The position numbers and the translations under genes were made by a program. This document shows, in pieces, positions 45,898-54,015 of a stretch of 64,000 bases of DNA (position 1 is its first letter; every line of letters starts with the position of its first letter). The DNA is from Glycomyces luteolus (GTDB taxonomy: Bacteria > Actinomycetota > Actinomycetes > Mycobacteriales > Micromonosporaceae): assembly GCF_027622875.1 (NCBI RefSeq), contig NZ_JAPZVP010000004.1, positions 78,207 to 142,206 on the forward strand, in the 5' to 3' direction. The notes below the pieces were generated by a model, which did not search any database, was not told the origin of the DNA, and worked only from the letters and a program-made list of their open reading frames with translations.

Positions 45898-45926
45898 AAG
45901 GCGGGGGCCCACAAGGCCCCCGCCTT
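45898..45926 (+). terminator. GH25 gene terminator
   Basis: A perfect 12-bp stem (AAGGCGGGGGCC / GGCCCCCGCCTT) with a five-base loop begins 14 bases after the stop. Confidence 0.8.
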
Positions 45927-46111
45927 CGCCTTGCCCCCCGCGGCCCGAACACAACAAGGAAGCGCTGATCAACGCATTGATCGAAGGGATCGTCCTCAGG
46001 TGTCGGTGCGGTTCGAAACATTGGAGGAACTTGAGGTGTTCCTCCCGGTCGAATCGTTCGAACGTGACCTACTTCCCGAAGCTGGACGTCGTAGGACCGG
46101 ACTAGCCGCGG

Positions 46112-46993
46112 TCAGGCGCGCTGGCGGTCCGACACCGCCGCCGCGGTGGCGGCCAGAGCCTTGGCAGTTCGCTTGCGCTGCTTGGCCGCCACCCCTACGA
46201 ACAGGCAGTCGACGACCATGAGCTGGGCGATCCGGCTGACCGTGGCGCCCGAGCGGAACGTCGTCTCCCTTGCGGCCGTGGTCAAGACGAGGTCCGCCGC
46301 CTTCGCGAGCGGCGAGCGGGCGTGGTTGGTGATGGCGATCGTCATCGCTTCGCGGTCGCGGGCGGACTCGAGGAACTCGACGGTCTCGGTCGTCGCCCCG
46401 GAGTGGGAGATCGCGACCGCGACGTCCCTCGGGCTCGCGAGCGCGGTCGCGACGAGCGCGGAGTGCACGTCCGGCCACGAGAACGCGGTGCAGCCGATGC
46501 GGTGGAGCTTCTTGACGAGGTCGGCGGCCACGATCCCGGAGGCCTCGACGCCGAAGACGTCGATGCGGCCCGCGGCGGCGAGGGCCGCCACGGCGGCCTC
46601 GCACGCGGCCGTGTCGAGGGCGTTCGCGGTATCGGTGATCGCGCCGACGTCCGCGTAGGAGACGGTCGCGATGATGCGTGACATGTCGGCGCCCGTGGGG
46701 ATGTCGCCGCCCGCGATCTCGCGGTCCGGGCCCTCGCCGGTGCCGATGACGGCCTGCGCGGCGCGCATGCGAAGCTCACGGTGCCCGGCGAGGCCGAGCG
46801 AGCGGCAGAACCGCACCACGGTGGCCTCGGAGGTGCCCGCGGCGCGTGCGAGTTCGGTGATCGTCCGGGTCGAGGCGGCCTCGGGCTCGCGGATGATCTC
46901 CTGGGCGACCTTGGTCTCCGCCTTCGAGAGCGAGGGCAGGACGGATTTGATGAGCACCAGGAGGTTGGGCGTGTCGGTGCGGCTGGCAGGCAT
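46112..46993 (-). CDS. RpiR/MurR-family regulator, divergent from murQ
   Basis: This 293-residue regulator has an N-terminal RpiR helix-turn-helix (ITELARAAGTSEATVVRFCR, about residues 45-65) and a C-terminal SIS sugar-phosphate isomerase-like domain (from ~residue 125, with SHSGATTETVE). RpiR proteins sense phosphosugars; E. coli MurR senses MurNAc-6-P and controls murQ. ATG 46993 is preceded at six bases by TACGGT on the minus strand, a leaderless arrangement. Its neighbour murQ is the likely target. Confidence 0.88.
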   Translation of the reverse strand: MPASRTDTPNLLVLIKSVLPSLSKAETKVAQEIIREPEAASTRTITELARAAGTSEATVVRFCRSLGLAGHRELRMRAAQAVIGTGEGPDREIAGGDIPTGADMSRIIATVSYADVGAITDTANALDTAACEAAVAALAAAGRIDVFGVEASGIVAADLVKKLHRIGCTAFSWPDVHSALVATALASPRDVAVAISHSGATTETVEFLESARDREAMTIAITNHARSPLAKAADLVLTTAARETTFRSGATVSRIAQLMVVDCLFVGVAAKQRKRTAKALAATAAAVSDRQRA

Positions 46994-47055
46994 GACGACA
47001 CCGTACACCTGCGGGAGGGGGCGCATGGTCCGGCGCGATTCTTCATGTCCAGGCG

Positions 47056-47078
47056 GTGGAATGAAAATTCACTTCATT
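47056..47078. promoter_or_regulatory. Operator-like dyad before murQ
   Basis: AATGAA-AATTCAC-TTCATT (47060-47078) is a perfect 6-bp inverted repeat overlapping GTGGAATGAAAATTCAC (47056-47072). It covers the -35 region of the murQ promoter (-10 TAGGCT at 47083-47088, seven bases before the GTG), so a bound regulator should repress. Confidence 0.5.
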
Positions 47079-47095
47079 GCGCTAGGCTCGCAACT

Positions 47096-48025
47096 GTGAG
47101 TGAGACGACCGAGCGCCTGCGGGCGCGCACCCAGCTGGCCGCCTTGGCAACCGAGCAGGCCGACCCCCGCTACGCCGGGATCGAGGACCTCTCGACGATT
47201 GACTTGGCGCGCACCATGAACGAGGCCGACGCGAGCGTCCCGGCCGCCGTCGCCGCGGTGCTCCCCGAGGTCGCCGCCGCGATCGACGCGGTGGCCGACC
47301 GGCTCGCGAAGGGCGGGCGGCTGCGGTACGTCGGGGCCGGGACCGCCGGGCGGATGGCGGTCATGGACGCGGCCGAGTGCCCGCCCACGTTCTCGACCGA
47401 CCCCGAACTGGTGAAGGCGGTCCTCGCGGGCGGCAAGGCCGCCGAAGGCGGCGCCGTGGAAGGCACCGAGGACGACGCGGCCGCCGGGATCTCGGCCATG
47501 GCCGCCGAGGACATCGGCCCCGCCGACGCGGTGGTGGGCCTGGCCGCGAGCGGCCGCACGCCGTTCGTGGTCGCGGCGGTCGAGGAGGCCCGGCGGCGCG
47601 GGGCGCTCACCGTGGGGCTGTCCTGCAACGCGGGCACGCTGCTTTCGGCGGCGGCCGAGCACCGCATCGAGGTCGAGGTCGGGCCGGAGGTCGTGGCCGG
47701 GTCGACGCGGCTGAAGTCGGGCACGGCGCAGAAGTTCGTGCTCAACATGATCTCGACGATCGCCATGGTGCGCTTGGGAAAGGTCTACCGGAACTACATG
47801 GTGGACATGCGGGTCGCGAACTCGAAGCTGGCGGCGCGGGCAGTGCGGATGATCCGCGAGATCACCGGCGCCGACGCGGAGGCGGCGGAGGCGGCCCTGG
47901 CCGCCTCGGGCGAGCACGTGAAGACCGCGGTGGTCATGCTCGAACTCGGCATCGGCGCACCGGAGGCGAAGGCGAAGCTGGATGCGGCCGAGGGCCGCCT
48001 CTCGGGGGCGCTCAAGGCGGTGTGA
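47096..48025 (+). CDS. murQ: N-acetylmuramic acid 6-phosphate etherase
   Basis: This 309-residue SIS-fold etherase converts MurNAc-6-P to GlcNAc-6-P plus D-lactate in peptidoglycan-sugar recycling. Conserved text includes STIDLARTMNEAD, YVGAGTAGRMAVMDAAECPPTF and VVGLAASGRTPFV in family order. It has a C-terminal helical extension. GTG 47096 appears leaderless. MurQ needs a phosphorylated substrate; with no PTS gene here the kinase encoded at 48.2 kb is the likely supplier. Confidence 0.93.
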   Translation: MSETTERLRARTQLAALATEQADPRYAGIEDLSTIDLARTMNEADASVPAAVAAVLPEVAAAIDAVADRLAKGGRLRYVGAGTAGRMAVMDAAECPPTFSTDPELVKAVLAGGKAAEGGAVEGTEDDAAAGISAMAAEDIGPADAVVGLAASGRTPFVVAAVEEARRRGALTVGLSCNAGTLLSAAAEHRIEVEVGPEVVAGSTRLKSGTAQKFVLNMISTIAMVRLGKVYRNYMVDMRVANSKLAARAVRMIREITGADAEAAEAALAASGEHVKTAVVMLELGIGAPEAKAKLDAAEGRLSGALKAV

Positions 48026-48155
48026 GAGCGCGAGCGAGCGTGACTCGCGTCCCGTTCGATGTCGGACCCGTGTGGGAGAGCCGTCTCATTTCTTCGGTTG
48101 GTCGGAGGTGGATGCGGGTGGGAAGGGGCATGCCCTATGGCCGCCGGCCGGCGAA

Positions 48156-49109
48156 TCAGCGCCAGGCGAGCTGGCGGTGGAGGCGGACCCTGGCCTCGGG
48201 GTCGGTGACGAAGGCGCTGGCGGCCATCCAGGCCGCGCCGATCGCGGGGTCCGTGGCCTTGCTGATGCCGGCCTTCGGATACACGAGTCGGAACCGCTCC
48301 TGGAGCAGCGCGGCGATCGGTGTCGGACGGGTGAGGAGGCTGCCCGCCATCACGATCGGCAGCTCGCGGTCGACCACGTACGACACCGATTCGGCGAGGT
48401 GCCCGACGGCGCGCGCCACGATCGACTCGGCCACCGGGTCGCCGCCGTCCGCCGCCTCGCACACGAGCGCTGAGAAGCGCGAGAGCCGCACCGGAGGGTC
48501 CGCCATGCACTTGGCGACGAGCGCGCCCGAGCGGCGCTTGTCGGGGGCGATGGCGGCGATGATGGCCTCGACGAGGCGCCCGCCGGGGCCGTTGCCGTCG
48601 ATGTGGCGCAGCGCGGCGCGTACGGCCTCGCGGCCGAGCCAGAAGCCCGATCCGGCGTCGCCGAAGAGCCAGCCGTAGCCGTCGGAGCGCAGGGCGGGGG
48701 TCCGGTCGCGGATCGCGAACGCGACGGCTCCGGTGCCCGAGACGACGACGGTGCCGTCCGATGCGGACGATCCGGCCGCGAACGCGATCACAGCGTCGGA
48801 GACGACCTCGACCTCGCAGTCGGTCGCGAAGCGCCGCTTGAGGTCCGCGGAGAGTTCCCGCACTTCCTCGGTGAGGGAGAGCGCTCCGGCCGTGCCGACG
48901 CAGACCGAGCCGACCTCCGCGGGGTCGATGCCGCCGAGGGCCCGCTGGAAGGCGAGGGCCATGTTGGACAGCGCGATCTCCCGGTCGCCGCCGACCGGGT
49001 TGGCCGGTCCTGACGCTCCGGTGCCGAGCACCGCGCCGGTCTCGTCGATGAGGACGGCGCGGCTGCTGGTCCCGCCGGCGTCGAGGCCGACGGCGAGTCT
49101 TGCGTGCAT
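48156..49109 (-). CDS. BadF/BcrA-type amino-sugar kinase (GlcNAc and/or MurNAc)
   Basis: This 317-residue ASKHA-fold kinase has a phosphate-1 loop GLDAGGTSSRAVL at residues 8-20 and a second GTGAVAF/GDAGSGFWLG nucleotide-binding segment. The family includes GlcNAc kinases and the clostridial MurNAc/GlcNAc kinase MurK. Clustered with murQ and a sugar importer, it probably phosphorylates incoming GlcNAc, MurNAc or both. It converges on murQ and is divergent from the second RpiR gene. ATG 49107-49109 follows AAGGAG at long spacing. Confidence 0.85.
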   Translation of the reverse strand: MHARLAVGLDAGGTSSRAVLIDETGAVLGTGASGPANPVGGDREIALSNMALAFQRALGGIDPAEVGSVCVGTAGALSLTEEVRELSADLKRRFATDCEVEVVSDAVIAFAAGSSASDGTVVVSGTGAVAFAIRDRTPALRSDGYGWLFGDAGSGFWLGREAVRAALRHIDGNGPGGRLVEAIIAAIAPDKRRSGALVAKCMADPPVRLSRFSALVCEAADGGDPVAESIVARAVGHLAESVSYVVDRELPIVMAGSLLTRPTPIAALLQERFRLVYPKAGISKATDPAIGAAWMAASAFVTDPEARVRLHRQLAWR

Positions 49110-49245
49110 GTTGGGGTCCCCGCTCCTTGCGATACCAGCAGTATCCGCCTTCGGTGCAAACCAGTAAAAATAATTCTCATGAACTTGACACGAGTGTGTC
49201 ATAGGTAATAGTTTTTCTTGCATCCACCTCCCGAAGAGGATGCCA
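49110..49245. promoter_or_regulatory. Divergent control region, kinase / second RpiR gene
   Basis: Rightward: TTGACA at 49185-49190, 18 bases, TAGTTT at 49209-49214. Leftward (minus strand): TTTACT, 17 bases, GATACT. Two candidate operators are seen: GTAAAAATAATTCTC at 49164-49178, related to the sites at 44987 and 47056, and the perfect dyad TGACAC-GAGT-GTGTCA at 49186-49201 lying on the -35 box. Confidence 0.6.
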
Positions 49246-50175
49246 ATGGAGCGAACCAGCCCAGATGCGCCCATCGCACCCGCCGCGGACGGAGTCCTCG
49301 AACGGATCCGCCACGGCGCGAGCGAACTGTCCGACGCCATGTCGAAAGTGGCCGACCAAGTACTGGCCGACCCCGAAGCCGCCGCGCGGGCCACGATCAT
49401 GGACCTCGCCGAGCTCTCCGGTACCTCCCCAGGAACCATCACTAGATTCTGCCGTCATCTCGGATATGACGGTTACGCCGCCCTCAGGGTTGCAATCGCA
49501 ACCGAAACGGGACGTGCGTCCGCCCGCCTCGAGACCGGCTGGGACGTCAACATCGGGCAGGAGATCGCCCCCTCCGATCCCCTCGACCGGGTCCTCAAGC
49601 AGCTCATCACCATCGACGCCGCGATGCTTCGCGACACTGTGGACACTCTCGACCTGGACGCCGTCGAACGCGTCGCCGCCCGCGTCTGCGACGCCCGCCG
49701 CGTCGACGTCTACGGCGTCGGCACCAGCGCCACCGTCGCCCGCGAACTCCAGATGGGCTTCTACCGCATCGGCGTCGCCGCGTGGGTCTGGACCGAGGTC
49801 CACGACGCGCTCGCCAGCGCCGCCCTCCTCGGCGAGGGCGACATCGCCTTCGCCGTCTCCATCTCCGGTTCCACGGCCGAGGTCATCGAGATGCTCTCCG
49901 AGGCCGACAGCCGCGGCGCCCTCACCGTCGCCATGACCGGCCGCGCCGACTCGGCCCTCGCCGAGATCGCCGACATCTGCCTGGTCTCGGCCACCACTCG
50001 CACCGGCCACCGCGCCGACCTGCTCGCCTCCCGGCATTCGGCGCTGCTCGTCGCCGACCTCGTGCACATCGCGGTCGCGCAGCGGCGATTCCCCGCGGCA
50101 CTCGAGGCCCTGGAGTCCCGGGCCCGAGCCGTGGTCGGCCACCGGCCGACGCGGCAGCGGAACGGAGCGAGCTGA
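49246..50175 (+). CDS. Second RpiR-family regulator
   Basis: This 309-residue protein has an N-terminal RpiR helix-turn-helix (MDLAELSGTSPGTITRFCRH, about residues 48-67) and an SIS domain (VYGVGTSATVARELQ; SISGSTAEVIE). It is distinct from the regulator at 46.1 kb but has the same layout. Start ATG 49246 is spaced six bases from AAGAGG; ATG 49240 is also possible. Being just upstream of the importer genes it probably controls them and the divergent kinase. Confidence 0.9.
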   Translation: MERTSPDAPIAPAADGVLERIRHGASELSDAMSKVADQVLADPEAAARATIMDLAELSGTSPGTITRFCRHLGYDGYAALRVAIATETGRASARLETGWDVNIGQEIAPSDPLDRVLKQLITIDAAMLRDTVDTLDLDAVERVAARVCDARRVDVYGVGTSATVARELQMGFYRIGVAAWVWTEVHDALASAALLGEGDIAFAVSISGSTAEVIEMLSEADSRGALTVAMTGRADSALAEIADICLVSATTRTGHRADLLASRHSALLVADLVHIAVAQRRFPAALEALESRARAVVGHRPTRQRNGAS

Positions 50176-50229
50176 CCCTCGCCGTCCACAGCGGTCATGC
50201 CCACCCTGCTACCCCTTGAAGGAGCGACC

Positions 50230-51636
50230 ATGAGGAACACTTCAGCCGACAAGCATCCGATGTTCAACCGCCGCAACCTGTTCGGCGCCACCGCTGCCGG
50301 TCTCGCGGCCTCGTCGCTGGCGGCCTGCGCCACCAGCGGCGGCGACGGCGACGGCCAAGAGGTCACCGTAGGAGACGACGCCGAGAACCCCTTCGACGTC
50401 GACCCGAAGGCGCCCTTGGACGTCGTCATCTTCGACGGCGGCTTCGGCAACGAGTACGCCGTCGCCCACCAGGCGATCTACAAGGAGGCGTTCCCGGACG
50501 CCGAGATCACGCACCTCGCTACGCAGGCGATCGCCGAGACCCAGCAGCCGCGCTTCGCCGAAGGCAAGCCCGCCGACGTCCTCGACAACTCCGGGGCCCA
50601 GCAGATCCCGATGGACGCCCTCGTCAGCGACGGGGAGCTGGCCGAGCTCACGCCGCTGCTCGAGGCCCCCTCCTTCGACGACCCGAACGTGACGGTGCTC
50701 GACACCCTCCGGGACGGCGTGCTCAAGGCCGGCACCTTCAACGGCAAGGTCTACGCCCTCAACTACGTGTTCAACGCGTGGACGATCTGGTACGACGCCA
50801 AGCTCTTCCGCGACCAGGGCTGGACCCCGCCGACCACGTGGGACGAGATGCTCGCCCTCTGCCCCCAGATCCAAGCGGCCGGGATCGCGCCGTGGACGTA
50901 CGCCGGGCAGCACCCGGTCTACCTCTACGACATGTTCCTCATGCTCGCGGGCCGCCACGGCGGCGTCCAGGTCCTCAAGGACATCGACAACCTCAAGGAC
51001 GGCGCCTGGGGCCACGAGTCGGTGGTGCTGGCGGCCGAGGCGATGCACGGCCTCGGCTCGGCCGGGTACCTCCTCGACGGCAGCGCGGGCATCGACCACA
51101 TCCAGTCGCAGACGTCCTTCAACAACAACGAGGCCGCTTTCCTGCCGTGCGGTTCCTGGCTCCCCAACGAGCAGAAGGCGATCGCCCCGGAGGGCTTCGA
51201 GTACGCCCCGATGGGCGTGCCGCCGCTCGAGGGCAGCGTCCAGCCCGGTCTCATCAGCGCGGGCGGCGACGAGCCGTTCGTAGTGCCGAAGAACGCGACG
51301 AACCTCGCGGGCGCGTACGAGTACCTGCGGATCATGCTCTCGAAGGAGGGCTCGCAGATCTTCAGCGACGCCGTGCAGGCGACCACCGTGGTCAAGGGCG
51401 TGGAGCTCGAGAACGAGACCGCGAAGATGACGGACGCCCTGGTGTCCAATCCGGATGACATGTTCCAGCCGCAGTTCCGGTACTGGTACACGAAGATGAA
51501 CGAGGAGGTGCGCCCCGCGCTCGGCCAGCTCATCAACGCCGAGACGACGCCCGAGGAGTTCATCGCGCGGATGCAGACGGTCGCGGACGAGACGGCCGCC
51601 GACGACACCATCGAGAAGTTCACCCACGAGGACTAG
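50230..51636 (+). CDS. Sugar ABC importer binding lipoprotein, NgcE-like
   Basis: This 468-residue solute-binding protein has a twin-arginine type N-terminus (NRRNLFG, Arg14-Arg15) running into a lipobox LAAC with Cys33. It is thus probably a Tat-exported lipoprotein. Length and text resemble NgcE, the GlcNAc/chitobiose binding protein of Streptomyces. ATG 50230 follows GAAGGAG. First of three importer genes. The ligand could be GlcNAc, MurNAc or a wall disaccharide, given the neighbours. Confidence 0.88.
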   Translation: MRNTSADKHPMFNRRNLFGATAAGLAASSLAACATSGGDGDGQEVTVGDDAENPFDVDPKAPLDVVIFDGGFGNEYAVAHQAIYKEAFPDAEITHLATQAIAETQQPRFAEGKPADVLDNSGAQQIPMDALVSDGELAELTPLLEAPSFDDPNVTVLDTLRDGVLKAGTFNGKVYALNYVFNAWTIWYDAKLFRDQGWTPPTTWDEMLALCPQIQAAGIAPWTYAGQHPVYLYDMFLMLAGRHGGVQVLKDIDNLKDGAWGHESVVLAAEAMHGLGSAGYLLDGSAGIDHIQSQTSFNNNEAAFLPCGSWLPNEQKAIAPEGFEYAPMGVPPLEGSVQPGLISAGGDEPFVVPKNATNLAGAYEYLRIMLSKEGSQIFSDAVQATTVVKGVELENETAKMTDALVSNPDDMFQPQFRYWYTKMNEEVRPALGQLINAETTPEEFIARMQTVADETAADDTIEKFTHED

Positions 51637-51666
51637 GCCCGACGAGCAGAGAGGAGGGCCTGGGCT

Positions 51667-52590
51667 GTGAAGCACGGCAGGTACCCGTTCATCCTGAGCT
51701 TCCTGGCATTGCCGGTGGGGCTGTACGCCTGGCTGGTGATCCTGCCGTTCGCCCAGGCCTTCCAGATCTCCCTGACCGACTGGTCGGGGTCGTCGAACTC
51801 CTTCGAGTACATCGGGTTCGACAACTACGTGAACCTGTTCAAGGACGAGCGGCTCGTCCTGCCCGCCTTGCGGCACACCGGGATCATCCTGGTGGTGCTG
51901 CCGGTCGTGACGATCGCGCTGGGCCTGTTCTTCGCGTTCATGCTCAACCTCGGCGGGCGGGTGCGCCGGGGCCGCATCGAGGGCGTGCGCGGGGCCCGGT
52001 TCCACAAGGTCGTGTACTTCTTCCCGCAGGTGCTGTCGGTGGCGATCATCGGGATCCTGTGGAAGCAGGTGTACGCGCCCGAGAACTTCGGCGGGCTCAT
52101 CACCGGGGCGCTCACCTCGGTCGGGCTCCCGGCTCCCGTCAACGGGTTCCTGGCGGACAAGCGCATGGTGCTCGCGGCGGTCATCGCCGTCCTCGTGTGG
52201 AGCGCCGTCGGGTTCTACCTGGTGTTCTTCTCCTCGGCGATGGCGTCGATCCCGCGCGATCTGTACGAGGCGGCGATCATCGACGGCGCCGGGCGGGGGC
52301 CGATGTTCTTCAGGATCACGCTGCCGCTCCTGTGGGACTCGGTGCAGACCGCCTGGATCTACCTCTCGATCGTGGCACTCGACGTGTTCGTGCTCATCTA
52401 CATGATGACGCCCGAACGCGGCGGTCCGGACGCGGCGAGCGAAGTGGTCGGCGGCGTCATCTGGAAATACGCGTTCAACCACGGCGAGCAGGCGTTCGCG
52501 TCGGCGCTCGGCGTGGTCCTGTTCTTCGCCGCCCTGTCCTTGGCGGTCGTGTCGCTGCGGTTCGGCCGCCGCGAGCGGATCGAGTTCTGA
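51667..52590 (+). CDS. Sugar ABC importer permease 1, NgcF-like
   Basis: This 307-residue CUT1-type permease has about six spans and the EAA loop EAAIIDGAGRGPMFFRITLP, which contacts the ATPase. GTG start lies 30 bases after the binding-protein gene. It forms a heterodimer with the next permease. Confidence 0.92.
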   Translation: MKHGRYPFILSFLALPVGLYAWLVILPFAQAFQISLTDWSGSSNSFEYIGFDNYVNLFKDERLVLPALRHTGIILVVLPVVTIALGLFFAFMLNLGGRVRRGRIEGVRGARFHKVVYFFPQVLSVAIIGILWKQVYAPENFGGLITGALTSVGLPAPVNGFLADKRMVLAAVIAVLVWSAVGFYLVFFSSAMASIPRDLYEAAIIDGAGRGPMFFRITLPLLWDSVQTAWIYLSIVALDVFVLIYMMTPERGGPDAASEVVGGVIWKYAFNHGEQAFASALGVVLFFAALSLAVVSLRFGRRERIEF

Positions 52591-52598
52591 GGAGCGAC

Positions 52599-53525
52599 AT
52601 GGCAACCGACACCGCCCCCGGCAGTACCGCTGAAGGCGCCTCCGGCGCGGACGAAGCGGCTCCGCCCGCGCGGAACCCGCAGCGAGCACCGCGCCCCGAA
52701 GGGAACGTGCTCAACGTCTTCTCCCAGGGCTTCCTGTGGCTGTGGGCGCTCATGGTCATCATCCCCGTGGTCTGGATCGTCATGTCCTCCTTCAAGACCA
52801 CCCGGGAGATCGCCTCCGACCCGCTCGGCCCGCCCGAGGCGCCGCACTGGGCGAACTACGTGAACGCGTGGACGAACGGCAACATCGGCGGCTACTTCCT
52901 CAACACCCTGCAGGTGATGGTCTTCAGCGTCGCCGGCACGATGCTGCTCGGCGCGATGGCCGCGTACGTGCTGGCCCGCTACGAGTTCCCCGGCAACCGC
53001 GTCATCTACTTCGGCTTCGCCGCGGGGATGATGTTCCCGGTGTTCCTGGCCCTGTTCCCGCTGTTCAAGACGCTGCAGAACGTGTCCCTGCTCAACACCT
53101 ACACCGGCCTGGTGATCGTCTACATCGCCTATTCGCTGCCGTTCACGGTCTTCTTCCTGACGGCGTTCTTCCGAACGCTCCCAACGGGAGTCGCCGAGGC
53201 CGCGGTCGTGGACGGCGCCGGGCACTACCGGCTGTTCTTCCAGGTCATGCTGCCCATGGCCAAGCCCGGGCTCATCGCCATCACGATCTTCAACATCATC
53301 GGCCAGTGGAACCAGTTCCTGCTCCCCCTGGTCCTGCTCGGCCGCAACCCCGACGACGCGATGATCTCCCAAGGCCTCGCGAACCTCGCCCTGCGCCAAG
53401 GCTACGAAGGCGACTCGGGCGCCCTCTTCGCCGGAACCGTCCTCGCCATGATCCCGATCTTCATCGCCTACATCCTCTTCCAACGCCAGATCCAGGCAGG
53501 CCTGACCGCGGGCGCCATCAAGTAA
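52599..53525 (+). CDS. Sugar ABC importer permease 2, NgcG-like
   Basis: This 308-residue MalG/CUT1-type permease has six spans and the EAA loop EAAVVDGAGHYRLFFQVMLP. A polar ~36-residue N-terminus precedes the first span. ATG follows GAGGAGCG. No ATPase gene follows; actinobacterial CUT1 importers commonly share the multitask ATPase MsiK encoded elsewhere. Confidence 0.92.
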   Translation: MATDTAPGSTAEGASGADEAAPPARNPQRAPRPEGNVLNVFSQGFLWLWALMVIIPVVWIVMSSFKTTREIASDPLGPPEAPHWANYVNAWTNGNIGGYFLNTLQVMVFSVAGTMLLGAMAAYVLARYEFPGNRVIYFGFAAGMMFPVFLALFPLFKTLQNVSLLNTYTGLVIVYIAYSLPFTVFFLTAFFRTLPTGVAEAAVVDGAGHYRLFFQVMLPMAKPGLIAITIFNIIGQWNQFLLPLVLLGRNPDDAMISQGLANLALRQGYEGDSGALFAGTVLAMIPIFIAYILFQRQIQAGLTAGAIK

Positions 53526-53535
53526 GCAGCGGATC

Positions 53536-53880
53536 GTGGAACCGCAGTTCAGCGGAGTCGCCTCGGTCGCTCCCGGGACGCGGCCCGCGACGGCAGCGAG
53601 CGCGGCGAAGTCCTTGCGCGCCATCGGGGCTGTCTCATGCCACCTTGAAACCCTCGACGTGCTGATGAGCCAGGTAGGGGAGTTCGTCGAGCACGACCAC
53701 GCTGGGGTGGTCGTCGGGGAGCAACTGCGCGAGCATCCGCAGCGCGTCGTCCCACGAGGTCGGCGCGGTGCCGAAGGATTCGGCATCGGGGAAGTCGGAG
53801 GCGAGAACCGCCTGCGTGACGTTGTGCAGCTCCTGCGAGGCCGAGAGATTCGAGGCGGTGAAGAAGACCGAGGGGCGTCG
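53536..53880 (-). pseudogene. Remnant of an AAA ATPase gene
   Basis: A minus-strand frame at 53635-53880 reads as an internal piece of a predicted archaeal-type (DUF234-linked) AAA ATPase, with RRPSVFFTASNLS and Walker B VVVLDELPYLA, then hits TGA. A second piece in another frame (53536-53624, DFAALAAVAGRVPGATEATPL) looks like part of the C-terminus of the same family. Walker A and the N-terminus are missing. It is a decayed gene that entered this spacer. Confidence 0.5.
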
Positions 53881-54015
53881 AGTCGACGCACCGCGTCGGC
53901 GTTGTTTTTATGCCGGTTATACGAAGGGTCTTTACAAGAGGGCGACATCTGTGGAAATATCGACATGATTCGATCAGCCCTCGTTCCTCCGGGGGCGCTC
54001 GTGAAGGAGACGACG

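Noticed and set aside
42555..45914. Very long minus-strand open frame over rplF-rplR and the GH3 gene
   Set aside because: Antisense shadow crossing several well-supported plus-strand genes and a terminator.
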